From contig NC_133235.1 in the NCBI RefSeq assembly GCF_040436345.1, positions 18,066,660 through 18,130,659 of the forward strand: DNA of 64,000 nucleotides, written 5' to 3'. This DNA comes from Pagrus major (Eukaryota; Chordata; Actinopteri; Spariformes; Sparidae). This document shows, piece by piece, positions 14,901 through 22,500 of the stretch (its first letter is position 1; the number at the start of each line of letters is the position of its first letter). The position numbers and the translations under genes were made by a program. Below the pieces are notes generated by a model. It saw only the letters and a list, made by a program, of their open reading frames with translations, had not been told where the DNA came from and did not search any database.

Positions 14901-15387
14901 CGCACCCCAAATCTCCTGGTCCGTGCCATTTTTACAGTCCGTCTTTAAATCAGAGATGAGTGCAGCAGGAAGACATTCTCCAGATCTACATTTGTACTCC
15001 TCATCAGGACGAGAGGACACGGTGACCAAAAATACTGTAAAGAGAGTTTTATAACAAAGAGATGAGAAGAAAAGAATCTGAAGGAGAAATGTGATCACAC
15101 TTTTGATATCCATCATGACAATCTTTCATTTTTCACTACTCCAACATCTCAAAGCTTTCAGATGTCAAACACACGGTAGATCTTCCACAACGACATACAT
15201 GACTTCAAAACACCACTGACATTGCATAACCTGTCACTCTGTAGTTTATGTGAGTGACAACTCTGGCGACTTCTCCCCTTTATCTTTGCACCCTTATTTA
15301 ACTAGTATGCACATAAAATCAAGTACACACCTTATAAACAGTAATATGTAATACCTTACCTGACAGCAGAACAAGTATTTGCTTCAT
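569..15387 (-). CDS. malrd1: Multi-MAM-domain / LDLa protein, MALRD1-like, 5' part (27 coding exons, 3' end outside window)
   Basis: Twenty-seven exons on the minus strand join in frame from the ATG at 15387 to the donor at 569, about 1,245 codons. The product starts with a signal peptide (MKQILVLLSVFLVTVSS) and a degenerate LDLa module, followed by MAM domains 1-7 complete and the first exon of MAM 8. Each MAM shows the C-x-F-E opening, a G-W/TW pair, a D-H-T-x-G motif, an FWYH-like core strand and an A-x-D-D-I closing strand before the last Cys. MAM domains mediate extracellular adhesion or oligomerisation. MALRD1 (Diet1) is an intestinal MAM/LDLa protein linked to bile-acid/FGF15/19 control. 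I prefer MALRD1 because of its known linkage with MRC1 on human 10p12 and the long run of MAMs; MAMDC4 is the alternative. There is no LDLa module between MAM 1 and MAM 8, which is unlike MAMDC4. All exons are open, with GT donors and AG acceptors. Stop, transmembrane segment and tail lie beyond the left edge. Confidence 0.8.
820..3129 (-). CDS. malrd1: malrd1-like MAM domain 7 (exons 23b-26a)
   Basis: Exon 23 (3006-3225) gives CDFESGQCTWVNNPKEDG and TDHTTETQE. Exon 24 (1659-1782) gives GRFLLSSALHQ and SCLTLWYHMDS. Exon 25 (991-1120) gives SGTLKVYLRSGPSEQE. Exon 26 (816-894) gives GFIAIDDITVTPGLC. The 1.2-kb intron at 1783-3005 shows no recognisable coding or mobile sequence. Confidence 0.85.
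3145..4532 (-). CDS. malrd1: malrd1-like MAM domain 6 (exons 20-23a)
   Basis: Exons are 4418-4537 (CGFDSDTCGFTNS, EEDHTYGTEN), 3569-3668 (GFYMTVTTSNS, EICVRFW), 3332-3482 (YWLPAEPSNELSVHVLQ, LWLRSGAPSSGW) and the start of 3006-3225 (TVKLDDIYLRDGAC). Phases 1-2-0 match at each junction. No premature stop. Confidence 0.85.
4646..6802 (-). CDS. malrd1: malrd1-like MAM domain 5 (exons 15b-19a)
   Basis: It starts at the end of exon 15 with CTFEQ. Then come exon 16 (6198-6317, GLCSWVQEVSDD, YDHTVGNTQ), exon 17 (5145-5299, ICVGFWYHMLGPS), exon 18 (4970-5065, VWTRRGTQNPEW) and exon 19 (4636-4726, GFIAIDDITVREGAC). An intron splits the opening strand between the first two cysteines, at a different place from the other MAMs. 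The intron at 5300-6197 holds a CAAGTC-rich repeat and an AT/GT microsatellite. Confidence 0.85.
5335..5725. repeat. CAAGTC-rich intronic repeat
   Basis: Many irregular copies of CAAGTC/TCAAGTC within intron 16 of the malrd1-like gene, a low-order dispersed repeat style common in fish. Confidence 0.6.
5816..5938. repeat. (AT)n/(GT)n microsatellite
   Basis: Imperfect AT-rich segment, then an AT run at 5881-5918 followed by GT units at 5921-5938. Confidence 0.95.
6875..8361 (-). CDS. malrd1: malrd1-like MAM domain 4 and Pro/Thr linker (exons 12-15a)
   Basis: Exons are 8229-8366 (CDFEIDFCGWVNNPP, RRDHSTDSAL), 7964-8095 (GHFAILIPVKS, CLEMWHYTVGW), 7048-7181 (PVWNTKGYMNDTWIRERV) and 6787-6958 (IILQASCPGSKEG, FALDDVHIIRNESC). 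The core strand is the least canonical of the set, with EMWHYT in place of FWYH and an extra Cys in the QASC strand. Exon 15 continues with a Pro/Thr-rich linker (MPTTTPNPATMTTS), the only such stalk-like segment in the visible protein; it may carry O-glycans (inference). Confidence 0.82.
8526..10020 (-). CDS. malrd1: malrd1-like MAM domain 3 (exons 9b-11a)
   Basis: Exon 9 (9885-10122) supplies CTFQGSLCGLSPL and ATDHTLGTEQ. Exon 10 (9025-9290, 266 nt) encodes GYYLSAQLW, ECLMFWYFMEGNE, LWIRSGDQGKHW and NTQYQ; in most other MAMs here this stretch is split by an intron. Exon 11 (8516-8606) gives VIFEAVVGNG, IAVDDLTVLNGAC and a short CPPTG linker. Confidence 0.85.
10036..12577 (-). CDS. malrd1: malrd1-like MAM domain 2 (exons 6b-9a)
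   Basis: It begins inside exon 6 (12478-12691) with CDFEKDTCSWYPDY. It continues through exon 7 (10815-10946, GYYMLINAESS, VICVSFLYHIFGSS), exon 8 (10505-10629, VVMWMRSGTQGNKW) and the start of exon 9 (9885-10122, GSIAFDNIQVY to C). Phases 1-1-0 join cleanly. A 13-residue linker with K-G-E and P-A-G separates it from MAM 1. The intron at 10947-12477 contains an inverted, nearly identical copy of part of exon 6. Confidence 0.85.
11661..11732 (+). repeat. Inverted, near-identical fragment of malrd1-like exon 6
   Basis: The plus strand here matches the minus-strand coding sequence within 12478-12691, from the Glu-Tyr-Cys at the end of MAM 1 to the D-T-C of MAM 2. I count two differences over 72 nt. 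It lacks exon borders and is opposite to the gene, so it is not a usable exon of this transcript. It sits about 0.8 kb from its source. Confidence 0.85.
11733..12090 (+). repeat. Probable retroelement-like repeat abutting the exon fragment
   Basis: GC-richer block starting with short inverted CAGGTG/CACCTG motifs and ending with an AATAAA near 12060 followed by T-rich sequence. This resembles an LTR or a transcribed repeat 3' end. No protein-coding domain was recognised. It begins exactly where the exon-6 fragment stops. Confidence 0.35.
12617..14718 (-). CDS. malrd1: malrd1-like MAM domain 1 (exons 3-6a)
   Basis: Exons are 14590-14718 (129 nt), 14319-14421 (103 nt), 13981-14146 (166 nt) and the first 75 nt of 12478-12691. 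The domain reads CTFEHHSCGWNDTSD, then LDHTIGSP, GCQIRFWYHIYD, NRPGGYK, and VMVDDISFEYC. The four MAM cysteines and the closing acidic DD are present. The 1.3-kb intron at 12692-13980 holds a dispersed repeat (see 13160-13430). Confidence 0.85.
13160..13430. repeat. Dispersed teleost-type repeat
   Basis: Begins near CACTGATCAGCCACAAC and runs through GTGTCTCAAAAACAGCTCTG to AGAACATTGCATTG. From memory this resembles a repeat found throughout fish genomes; I cannot assign its family. It lies in intron 5 of the malrd1-like gene. Confidence 0.5.
13431..13980. other. Intron 5 remainder, no feature recognised
   Basis: Open frames on the plus strand here have no domain similarity and no splice context that joins the neighbouring exons. 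Confidence 0.5.
14906..15387 (-). CDS. malrd1: malrd1-like exons 1-2: signal peptide and degenerate LDLa module
   Basis: Exon 1 is 15360-15387 (28 nt, donor GTAAGG) and exon 2 is 14906-15034 (129 nt, acceptor TTTACAG, donor GTGCGG). Together they encode a hydrophobic leader ending near V-S-S, then EYKCRSGECLPAALISD and DCKNGTDQE. The spacing K-C, G-E-C-L-P, D-C, G-T-D-Q-E is that of an LDL-receptor class A repeat. The first cysteine is absent and the fourth is replaced by Ser in L-I-S-D. The next Cys would be the first of MAM 1. The module probably does not bind calcium normally (inference). Confidence 0.7.
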
Positions 15388-16509
15388 GTCTGGAGAAAGC
15401 ACACAAGGCAAGAAAATCCAAGGAAGATCCTTAAAGCATGATAGCTATCCTGGCAAACCCTCTGATTAACAGATTGTGCCTCTTTTACTGGAGTCAAACT
15501 TTTAGTACAGCACTTGTGCTAAAGTCCTTATCGGTAAACCTTAGCTTAAAGTCCAGCTTGTTCTTAGTGAACTGCATCACATTTCTGCTGAATGTCTTTA
15601 TGACCGTCATTGCATGCCTCACATGCCAAACTTCAGCAAAGCAGAGCTCTGGTTTACAAGAACTACCTAATGTTTGTCCTGTAAATGCTCCATATGACAG
15701 TATGAATCCAGATCTGTGTCAAACTCATCATGAAGTCAATATTATTTAATGGTGTATGGAGTGGCATCAGTTTGGATTCTTTCATGTAAATTCAAACCTA
15801 TGCCATTGGCTAAATGTATTGCATGAAGTTACCACAAATATTTCAGGTTTGTAAGCTCTCACTTCTGTCATAAAATGAAATGAGGTTGTTTACCCTGTGA
15901 AGTTCTGTGTTTGGTTATGACCAAGCATTACTGGATCTTATCTGACTTTCCAACTCTGAGATAAAAATACGCAGAGAATTAGATAATCCATGCTCTGATT
16001 GGAGTAATTGAGGTCAACTATATTCTGCAAAGTAAAGACAGCAATGCTGAATCAGAATCAGAAATACATTACAGAGGGAAAATTGGTACGTTAGAGTTGC
16101 TTCTTCTTTAATAGGAATGTCACACTAAAGACAGATTTAAATAGGATATAGAGATAACAATATGAAATAAGAGTGAGTAAAAATACAATATCCAAGTAAT
16201 AAATATAAAATAACTAAAAAAATATATAGTATGTGAGCTAGTACTAGCTCATGGATAACACAGCTAACAACAAAGGTTGCTATTTTCCTGCCCCTCTAAT
16301 AAGTCTCCCTCTCCTCTACAGGGGCTATAAACTGACTGTCACAGGTGTCATGTCACACCTGTACGGTTTGCAGGCGTTGGGCCAATAAAACTGTCAATGA
16401 CATCATCTCCTGAACAGCGAGCTATCAAAACGCCTGAGAAAAGGTTTGTGTATCTCCAGGAAATCATGGTTTCCAACAAGTTAATGGCAGAGAGAGGGAA
16501 AGCCACGAA

Positions 16510-16534
16510 ACACACACACACACACACATGTGCA

Positions 16535-16616
<82 letters not shown>
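16510..16616. repeat. (CA)n microsatellite
   Basis: About 107 bp of CA units, interrupted once by ATGTGCACGCG near 16528-16538. Confidence 0.97.
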
Positions 16617-16618
<2 letters not shown>

Positions 16619-17984
16619 TAAAGATAACTGACAGGCTCACAGTCAAATTTCTTTCACAATTCATTATCACTAGGCCAAATTGAGAGTAGACTGTAACATG
16701 TTTGGAGATAAACATCTGCAACAATAACAAAGCTACACAGAAACTACACACAAGTATAAAACTGCACTAGTCCCACAAGTCGCACTGAAAGGCTTTTTAA
16801 AATCTGTGAAGTTACATAGGTTCATATTTCAGCACAGCCCTCTCCAAAAAGGAGAATAACCAAAGAGGAAGTGAAAACACAAAATGCTATGATACATGTT
16901 AAGGAAGAGTTGGAGAACAAACCTCAACATCTGAATGCCTCTGCACAGGATATCGTGTTGCTACACTCAGGATGCACCAAATTTTCTCTTCATCAGCAAC
17001 AGTGAAATATCACTCTGCTCCAATAACCTCACAAGAAATCCTGTGCCTCCTTATGGCTATCATAGCACTTCTAGTGTATATACTATCATTGGAATATTGG
17101 TTTTTAGCATCTGACTTCATGAAACCATGCACTGGTGCATTTTTGCTGACTAGCTTATTGCTAATTTCTTGGTTGGTAGTGTTTGGTATGGTTGTTAAAT
17201 TTTGTAAATTGCAGGAACGTACAAGGGCGTGTGGTATGACTTCTGAAAGATCAATAGTGTGCTGCATAGTAGAGTTAATGATTCCAGGAAAACTAAAGTA
17301 TAAGTAGCAAGAAGGAGTGTGTGTGCAGGCATTCCTCCCAACGCCTCGTCACATGTATGGATTCGAAATGGCAGACTGCGCGTTTGTGTCTCCCAATTTT
17401 GAAACTTCCGCGTTTGCGTTGAGCAAGTAATATAAACACTCATCTCTGATTGGGAAGTTACTTCCTCATGTTGCCTCCATACCAGGGCATGATGTAGTAG
17501 TTAATTTCCTAAGCAATTCTTTTCAATGCTTTGTTTTCTTCTTTAAATCCTGGTAGTTTTTTCAAATTATATAATAAAGAATTGGAAAGCCATGGCAATC
17601 TTGCATTTTATTTGATGTACTTTTACAAAGTTGGGTGGAGTTGAGAGAAATTATGGGATTCTGTATCACAAGAAAATTACTGTCTGCAGAGTACATTTGC
17701 ATGAAGTTAAACCGTTCAACACGTAATGCAGCTGGGTAAATTCACCACCAATTGAATCTGTATGTGTGAACTTTCCTATTATTCTGCATGAAAAAACAAC
17801 AATACAAGTTATGATTGATAAGTTCATGGCCTTTATAAGGAGATTAATTACACAACTCTCGTTCCATGCAAGTGACGTTCCACTCTAGTTTAAAGTTATT
17901 AACTTTATGGCATTTCTGTTTTGGGAAATGGAAATTTGTAAGTCAGCACTGTCGGAGAAAATTTACAAGCCCACAAGTCTACAG

Positions 17985-18225
17985 TGGTGATGGCTGCCAT
18001 CCAGGAACGCAGATATAAACTTATACAACACCTGCCCCAGTCACCAGATTTGACACCCCCAGACTACTATGAATGAAGAAGAAGCTCAGTGGTCGCCATT
18101 TTGACAGGGATGATGGCGTTATTGTTGACCACTTTCAGGAGGTCACTCTCAAGACGCCGACTTCTCGGAAGGGATCGGTATGCTCCATGACAGCTGGACT
18201 TGTGTGGAAAAAACTTAAACTAAGT
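17985..18225 (+). mobile_element. Mariner-type transposase relic (C-terminal part, frameshifted)
   Basis: Frame 2 reads RRYKLIQHLPQSPDLTPPDY, the SPDLAPSDY-like block that holds the last catalytic Asp of Tc1/mariner transposases. After a stop, frame 1 (from 18073) reads KKKLSGRHFDRDDGVIVDHF, which matches the following G-R-x-F-x-S-D-D-x-V segment. The stop and frameshift show it is dead. The rest of the transposase is not recognisable. Confidence 0.7.
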
Positions 18226-18261
18226 CCACATAGACAACTAGACTCTGACTACAGTGCAATC

Positions 18262-18800
18262 TCTCCATTTCTATCCATTTGCTTCAAGTTATCCGGGGTC
18301 GGATCGCAAGATATTTCAGATGTCCCTCTCCCCGGAAACACCTTCCAGCTCCTCCTGGGGGATCCTGAGGCATTCTCAGGCCAGACGAGATATATAATCC
18401 CTCCAGCGAGTTCTGGGTCTGCCCCCGGGTCTTGTTTGGCAGTTGGTATTGCACAGAAAACCTCTAAAGGGAGGCGCCTGGAGGCACCCTGATCAGATGC
18501 TCCTTTTGACATGGTGGGGCAGCGGCTCTTCTCCGTGCTCTCTCCGGATGTCCGAGTTCATCACTCTACCTCAATGGCTGAGCCCTGCCGACTTATGGAC
18601 TTAAGCGAGGAGCTGAGCCAGAAGGCAAAGCTTTCGATTCACCAGTCAATCTACGTTCCAACCCTTACCTCTGGTCATGAGCTTCAGGTAGCGGCCCAAA
18701 GAATGAGATACAGGTGGCCTGCAATCTCTTCTAGTGTTTATTCGTTCTTTATTTTTGAGAACATCTATGTCGCTTCAATTGTTCACATTAAATGCAGTGA
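18262..18800 (-). mobile_element. 3' tail of a fish LINE-like retroelement
   Basis: On the minus strand the sequence ends with CCGACCCCGGATAA and short ATGGATAG-like units. Upstream are GGTCCGGAGAGA-like and Gly/Arg-rich degenerate coding remnants. This is the tail pattern of abundant fish non-LTR elements (family unassigned). Several stops interrupt it. Confidence 0.6.
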
Positions 18801-18824
18801 AAAGTCAGCTCTTGTAGAGTTGAT

Positions 18825-19060
18825 CTGATATCGATACCAGTGACTTAAATGCCTCAGACGCTGCCTAAAATCCTCGATTCTGTATCAGTGTCAGAGTATA
18901 TGAGTCTATGAGTCAATGCACTGATCCAATACTTCTGACAACTTTCCAGCAGCGTCTTGTACACCTTTATGCAACTTAACAGGTTTTTTTTACTGCCACT
19001 GGTTTTGGATTGGTACTTGGTATTGGCAGTTATGCAAAGTTTAGGTATTGGAAACATTAT
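18825..19060 (+). repeat. Dispersed repeat, copy 1 (inverted relative to 23620-23850)
   Basis: Ends with TATGCAAAGTTTAGGTATTGG. The same segment occurs inverted at about 23628-23660, and further shared blocks (CACTGATCCAA, CCAGCAGC) keep the same order. Confidence 0.65.
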
Positions 19061-19526
19061 GGGGAGTCAGAATGTGAAGTCATGAGTCCTTGCAGTCACC
19101 AGTGGCAGATTACAAAGTCTGTAAGGTGGATGCTGGACTGGAAAATTGACCGTGTTGAGTCATGTTTAGCACAAATCTCTTACACATCATTTACTTCGTG
19201 GACAGGAAGTGAATGGGGCAACTTTTGCCATTTTTGGAGAGTGACATCCATGTGAGCAAGAAAGTGTGTGTGCGTGTTTGTGTGTGTGTGAGCCCTTTTG
19301 TGTTTGTTGCCTTTACTTCCCTCCCAACCCCACCTCTTTTACCAGTAGCAAAATGTTGAAATGTGCCAATCTGAAACATGACACTTTCTCAATGAAAAGG
19401 AAAAAAAAAAAAAAAAGACGGACAGTGTCAGAGGTATTAAGATTCCTTCCTTTTCATGTTCATGCTCATAAGTCCTCCGCTTGCAATGCATGGGCAATGT
19501 CTGCTGCTCTGAGACTTATCAGAAGA

Positions 19527-19599
19527 ATGCTGAGCCCAAGGATAACGCTAGCAGCCTTTGTGCTCTTCATCCCAACATCTCAGTGTTTAACATCAAATG
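19527..19599 (+). CDS. mrc1: mrc1 copy A exon 1: signal peptide
   Basis: It encodes MLSPRITLAAFVLFIPTSQC and four more residues, ending in phase 1 before donor GTACAG. Hydrophobic core LAAFVLFIP with a likely cleavage near T-S-Q-C. It aligns with [19 protein letters not shown] of copy B (shared AFVL and QCL). Confidence 0.85.
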
Positions 19600-22500
19600 G
19601 TACAGTATGCACTCAAGCTCTTTTATGTGACATATTGTGTATGTTAGACCTGTGTTCCAGGTAAGTTTGTGTGATGTCAGGATCAGCCATTCCCTTTTGT
19701 TGTTTATTTGTGGTATTGGAAATCATTTATGAACTTAATGGCTTCACTACAGGATGAAAGCCAAAACTACTGTTTAAGATGATTGACACCATTTTGTAAA
19801 TTGTGATTGTGATTATAAGTTGGTGTTTCGATGTCACAAACCAAATGACAGATGCTTTGAATTTGGGCTAAACAAAGAACTGAAACAACTACAGCAGCAG
19901 ATCCTTGTATTTCAAGGATGCTCTGTGTGTGTCTGAGAGCAACCTTTAATGAAAGCATATTGAATTTTATTTGTATTAATTATTTTCATATTTTGTCTTA
20001 CCTACTCCTTTGCACATTTAATTCAGATTAATTCTCTATTTAATTTCATTTTATTTGTATTATTTATTTGCCTTAAACACAGTAGTGTGCAGTATCTTTC
20101 CTGTGTGGGTGAATTTGAATCTGGTGTGTGAATTTATTTATTCATAACTTACCTACCTTCCTTTGTTTTTCTTCTTCATTTGTGTGTGCATACTTTGCTT
20201 TTCAATTCACTCTTATTATCTTTCTTACCTGCTGTTGTAGCTATATATTACTCTGTTTGCTATGGTTGAGGTTGCTGCATTCATTTTGTTAAGAAAACAA
20301 TACAAAGCATGATTTTTTTTTTTTTTACAAAAGGAGGATGCTCTGAGTGCATCAACAGTCTGTTAAGTTAAACAGGAAACAATCTTCTGAAGAAGTTGTA
20401 AAGTTAATGCTATCAATTTCAAACAAAGTTGTTTTAAATGCTGCACTTCAGAAAAACCATGCATGTGCAAAAATATAATTTTGTGCAACAGATTTTTACT
20501 GAACTTTTTACATCCCTCTGCAGATTCCCCTTTCTTACTCACAAACAAGGCCACTGGTGGCTGTTTAGTGAAAAGATCCACCCGCTGTGTTGACGTGCGC
20601 TGGACGACCGGCGATCGCCTTTTAGTTCCTACAACCAAAAAGTGCCTGGGAGTGCAGGGAAAAAGTGTGAGCAGTGAAGTAACCCAGTATGACTGTGACG
20701 ACAAGAGTGATCTCCAAAAGTGGGAATGCAAGAACGAAACACTGCTTGCCCTCAAAGACACAGACCTCTATATTGAAATAAAACCAGACCAAACAGTTGC
20801 TCTCTCCAGAACTGTCGGGCCGAACAACCAACTCACGATCACAGGGACGTCCAGCGGCGCTTGCTCGAGAACATACAGAGGTACAGTATGATAACCTCTG
20901 AAGTGCACAGACACTGGGGACCTTGGGTGTTGTTTGGCTACTGTTGGTGCTTCTGCTGACGGTCAGGTTGTGAATGGAAGGCTTGTGATTTTTACTGAGA
21001 ATGATCAAACACTTGATCACAAAACCTATTGATTCTTAGTGTCAGGTGAAGTAGGATTAAGAAAAATGATGCATCAATGTTCTCCTTGAGAAAAGATATA
21101 AAAAACAAATGATCTTGGTCTGCCCTCAAAACCGTCTAAACAAGACATCTTTGCAGAATAAGTTATTTGCAACAATTCAGTTTAGGAAGACCTATTTTGA
21201 TTAAACTCTTTTTTTCTCTTTCAGAACTTTACACCATTGAAGGAAATGCGTTTGGCAAGATCTGCATGTTTCCCTTCCTCTACAAAGACCGGTGGTATGG
21301 AGATTGCACTCAGTTTGACTCATCAGCAAGGCGTTTTTGGTGTGCGGTTGAAACAAAATATGACCATGAACAGTGGGGATACTGCCCTTCAACTTGTGAG
21401 TACGGCATTTGCATTTTCAGGCAGATTAATTTGGTTTCATCAGATAGACACTAACATTAATAATATAGCCTTTTCATAATGTTTTCTTCCATGTTTGATA
21501 CATTCTCTCATATTAAGAATGCCTGAATGGACTCTGGTGTTTGAGACACTAGATTGTATTACAAGTTGTTGTCCTGACACAGACCTACCACTGGTTTAGT
21601 CAACAATAGAAAGCATGCAAAGTGAGAGGGAAATTTAGGTTGCATTGCTAAATCAAAATGTATCAGTGACTGAAGGATTTATTTTCCATGTTTCTGAATT
21701 GATGCACAGCCAATGAACACTGGTCAAAAAACCTTGTGACTGGAGCGTTTTACCAGCTCAACACACAGTCAGTCCTGATGTGGGATCAGGCTGCAGCCAG
21801 CTGCAAACAGCAGGGAGCCTCCCTGCTCAGTGTCAGCGATCCCAACGAGCAGGCTTTTCTCTCAGGTAAGGTGCCACCTGGTGGGTGTTTGCTGGTACCA
21901 AAAAATTGCTTATATAACATAGCTGAAAATTGTTTGAGCCAACTTTTACTGATGAAATGTCATGTTAATTCAACAGACCCTTAAATTATCATCTTATTGT
22001 TATACTTTTATACATGATCATATATATTCATAATTGCTCTTTAAATTGCTGTTTAATGTATCCATTCCCTGGAAGAAGAAATAGGTTTAAAATGCAATCT
22101 AAAAGTACCTTTTATCAATTACTCATGAAATACTGGGAAAAAAAACATTTGCTTTATTTGAAGGTTTAACTTGTTCTCAGTGCAGTTTTCCATGTTTCAA
22201 ACGTTCTCTATATATGAAACAATGCATGTTGCTGCACTGACAGAAAAAATATGTGTCGATGACTTCTAGAAAATTCCTGATTTTAACATATTTGCATTTG
22301 AAATAACTGAAATAACATTATTCAACTGGATAACAGAGGATAAAAACAGGAAATCATCTATAAAATGACTCCAGTCAACTTAATGATTGATCGGGCTACA
22401 ATATGAGAGCTTCCAAGAGTGGGTGCTTCCTTTAAACAATAAGGTCAAAGTTATTTCAGAACAAAGAGCTCCAGAACCTTAAGATCAACCAACTGTTTCC

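Larger units (their letters stand above)
15388..19526. other. Head-to-head intergenic spacer between malrd1-like and mannose receptor copy A
   Basis: No coding exon recognised. Contents from left to right: a (CA)n microsatellite at 16510-16616, a mariner-type transposase relic near 17985-18225, a LINE 3' tail at 18262-18800, and a dispersed repeat at 18825-19060. Both flanking start codons face outward from this spacer, so both promoters should lie in it or in non-coding first exons within it. I cannot place TATA or initiator elements with confidence. Confidence 0.6.

Noticed and set aside
16343..16366. ACAGGTGT...ACACCTGT palindrome upstream of the malrd1-like gene as a regulatory site
   Set aside because: Short E-box-like palindrome with no positional support; could be chance.
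16348..16751. Long open frames across the CA repeat
   Set aside because: Composition is entirely Cys-Val or His-Thr from the dinucleotide repeat; no gene.
18073..18828. Two open frames of 105-139 codons on the plus strand
   Set aside because: They overlap the mariner relic and the LINE tail; no host-gene similarity.
19497..19526. Upstream in-frame ATG for copy A
   Set aside because: Would add ten residues with two Arg pairs before the hydrophobic core. The ATG at 19527 gives a signal peptide matching copy B, so the upstream one is only an alternative.
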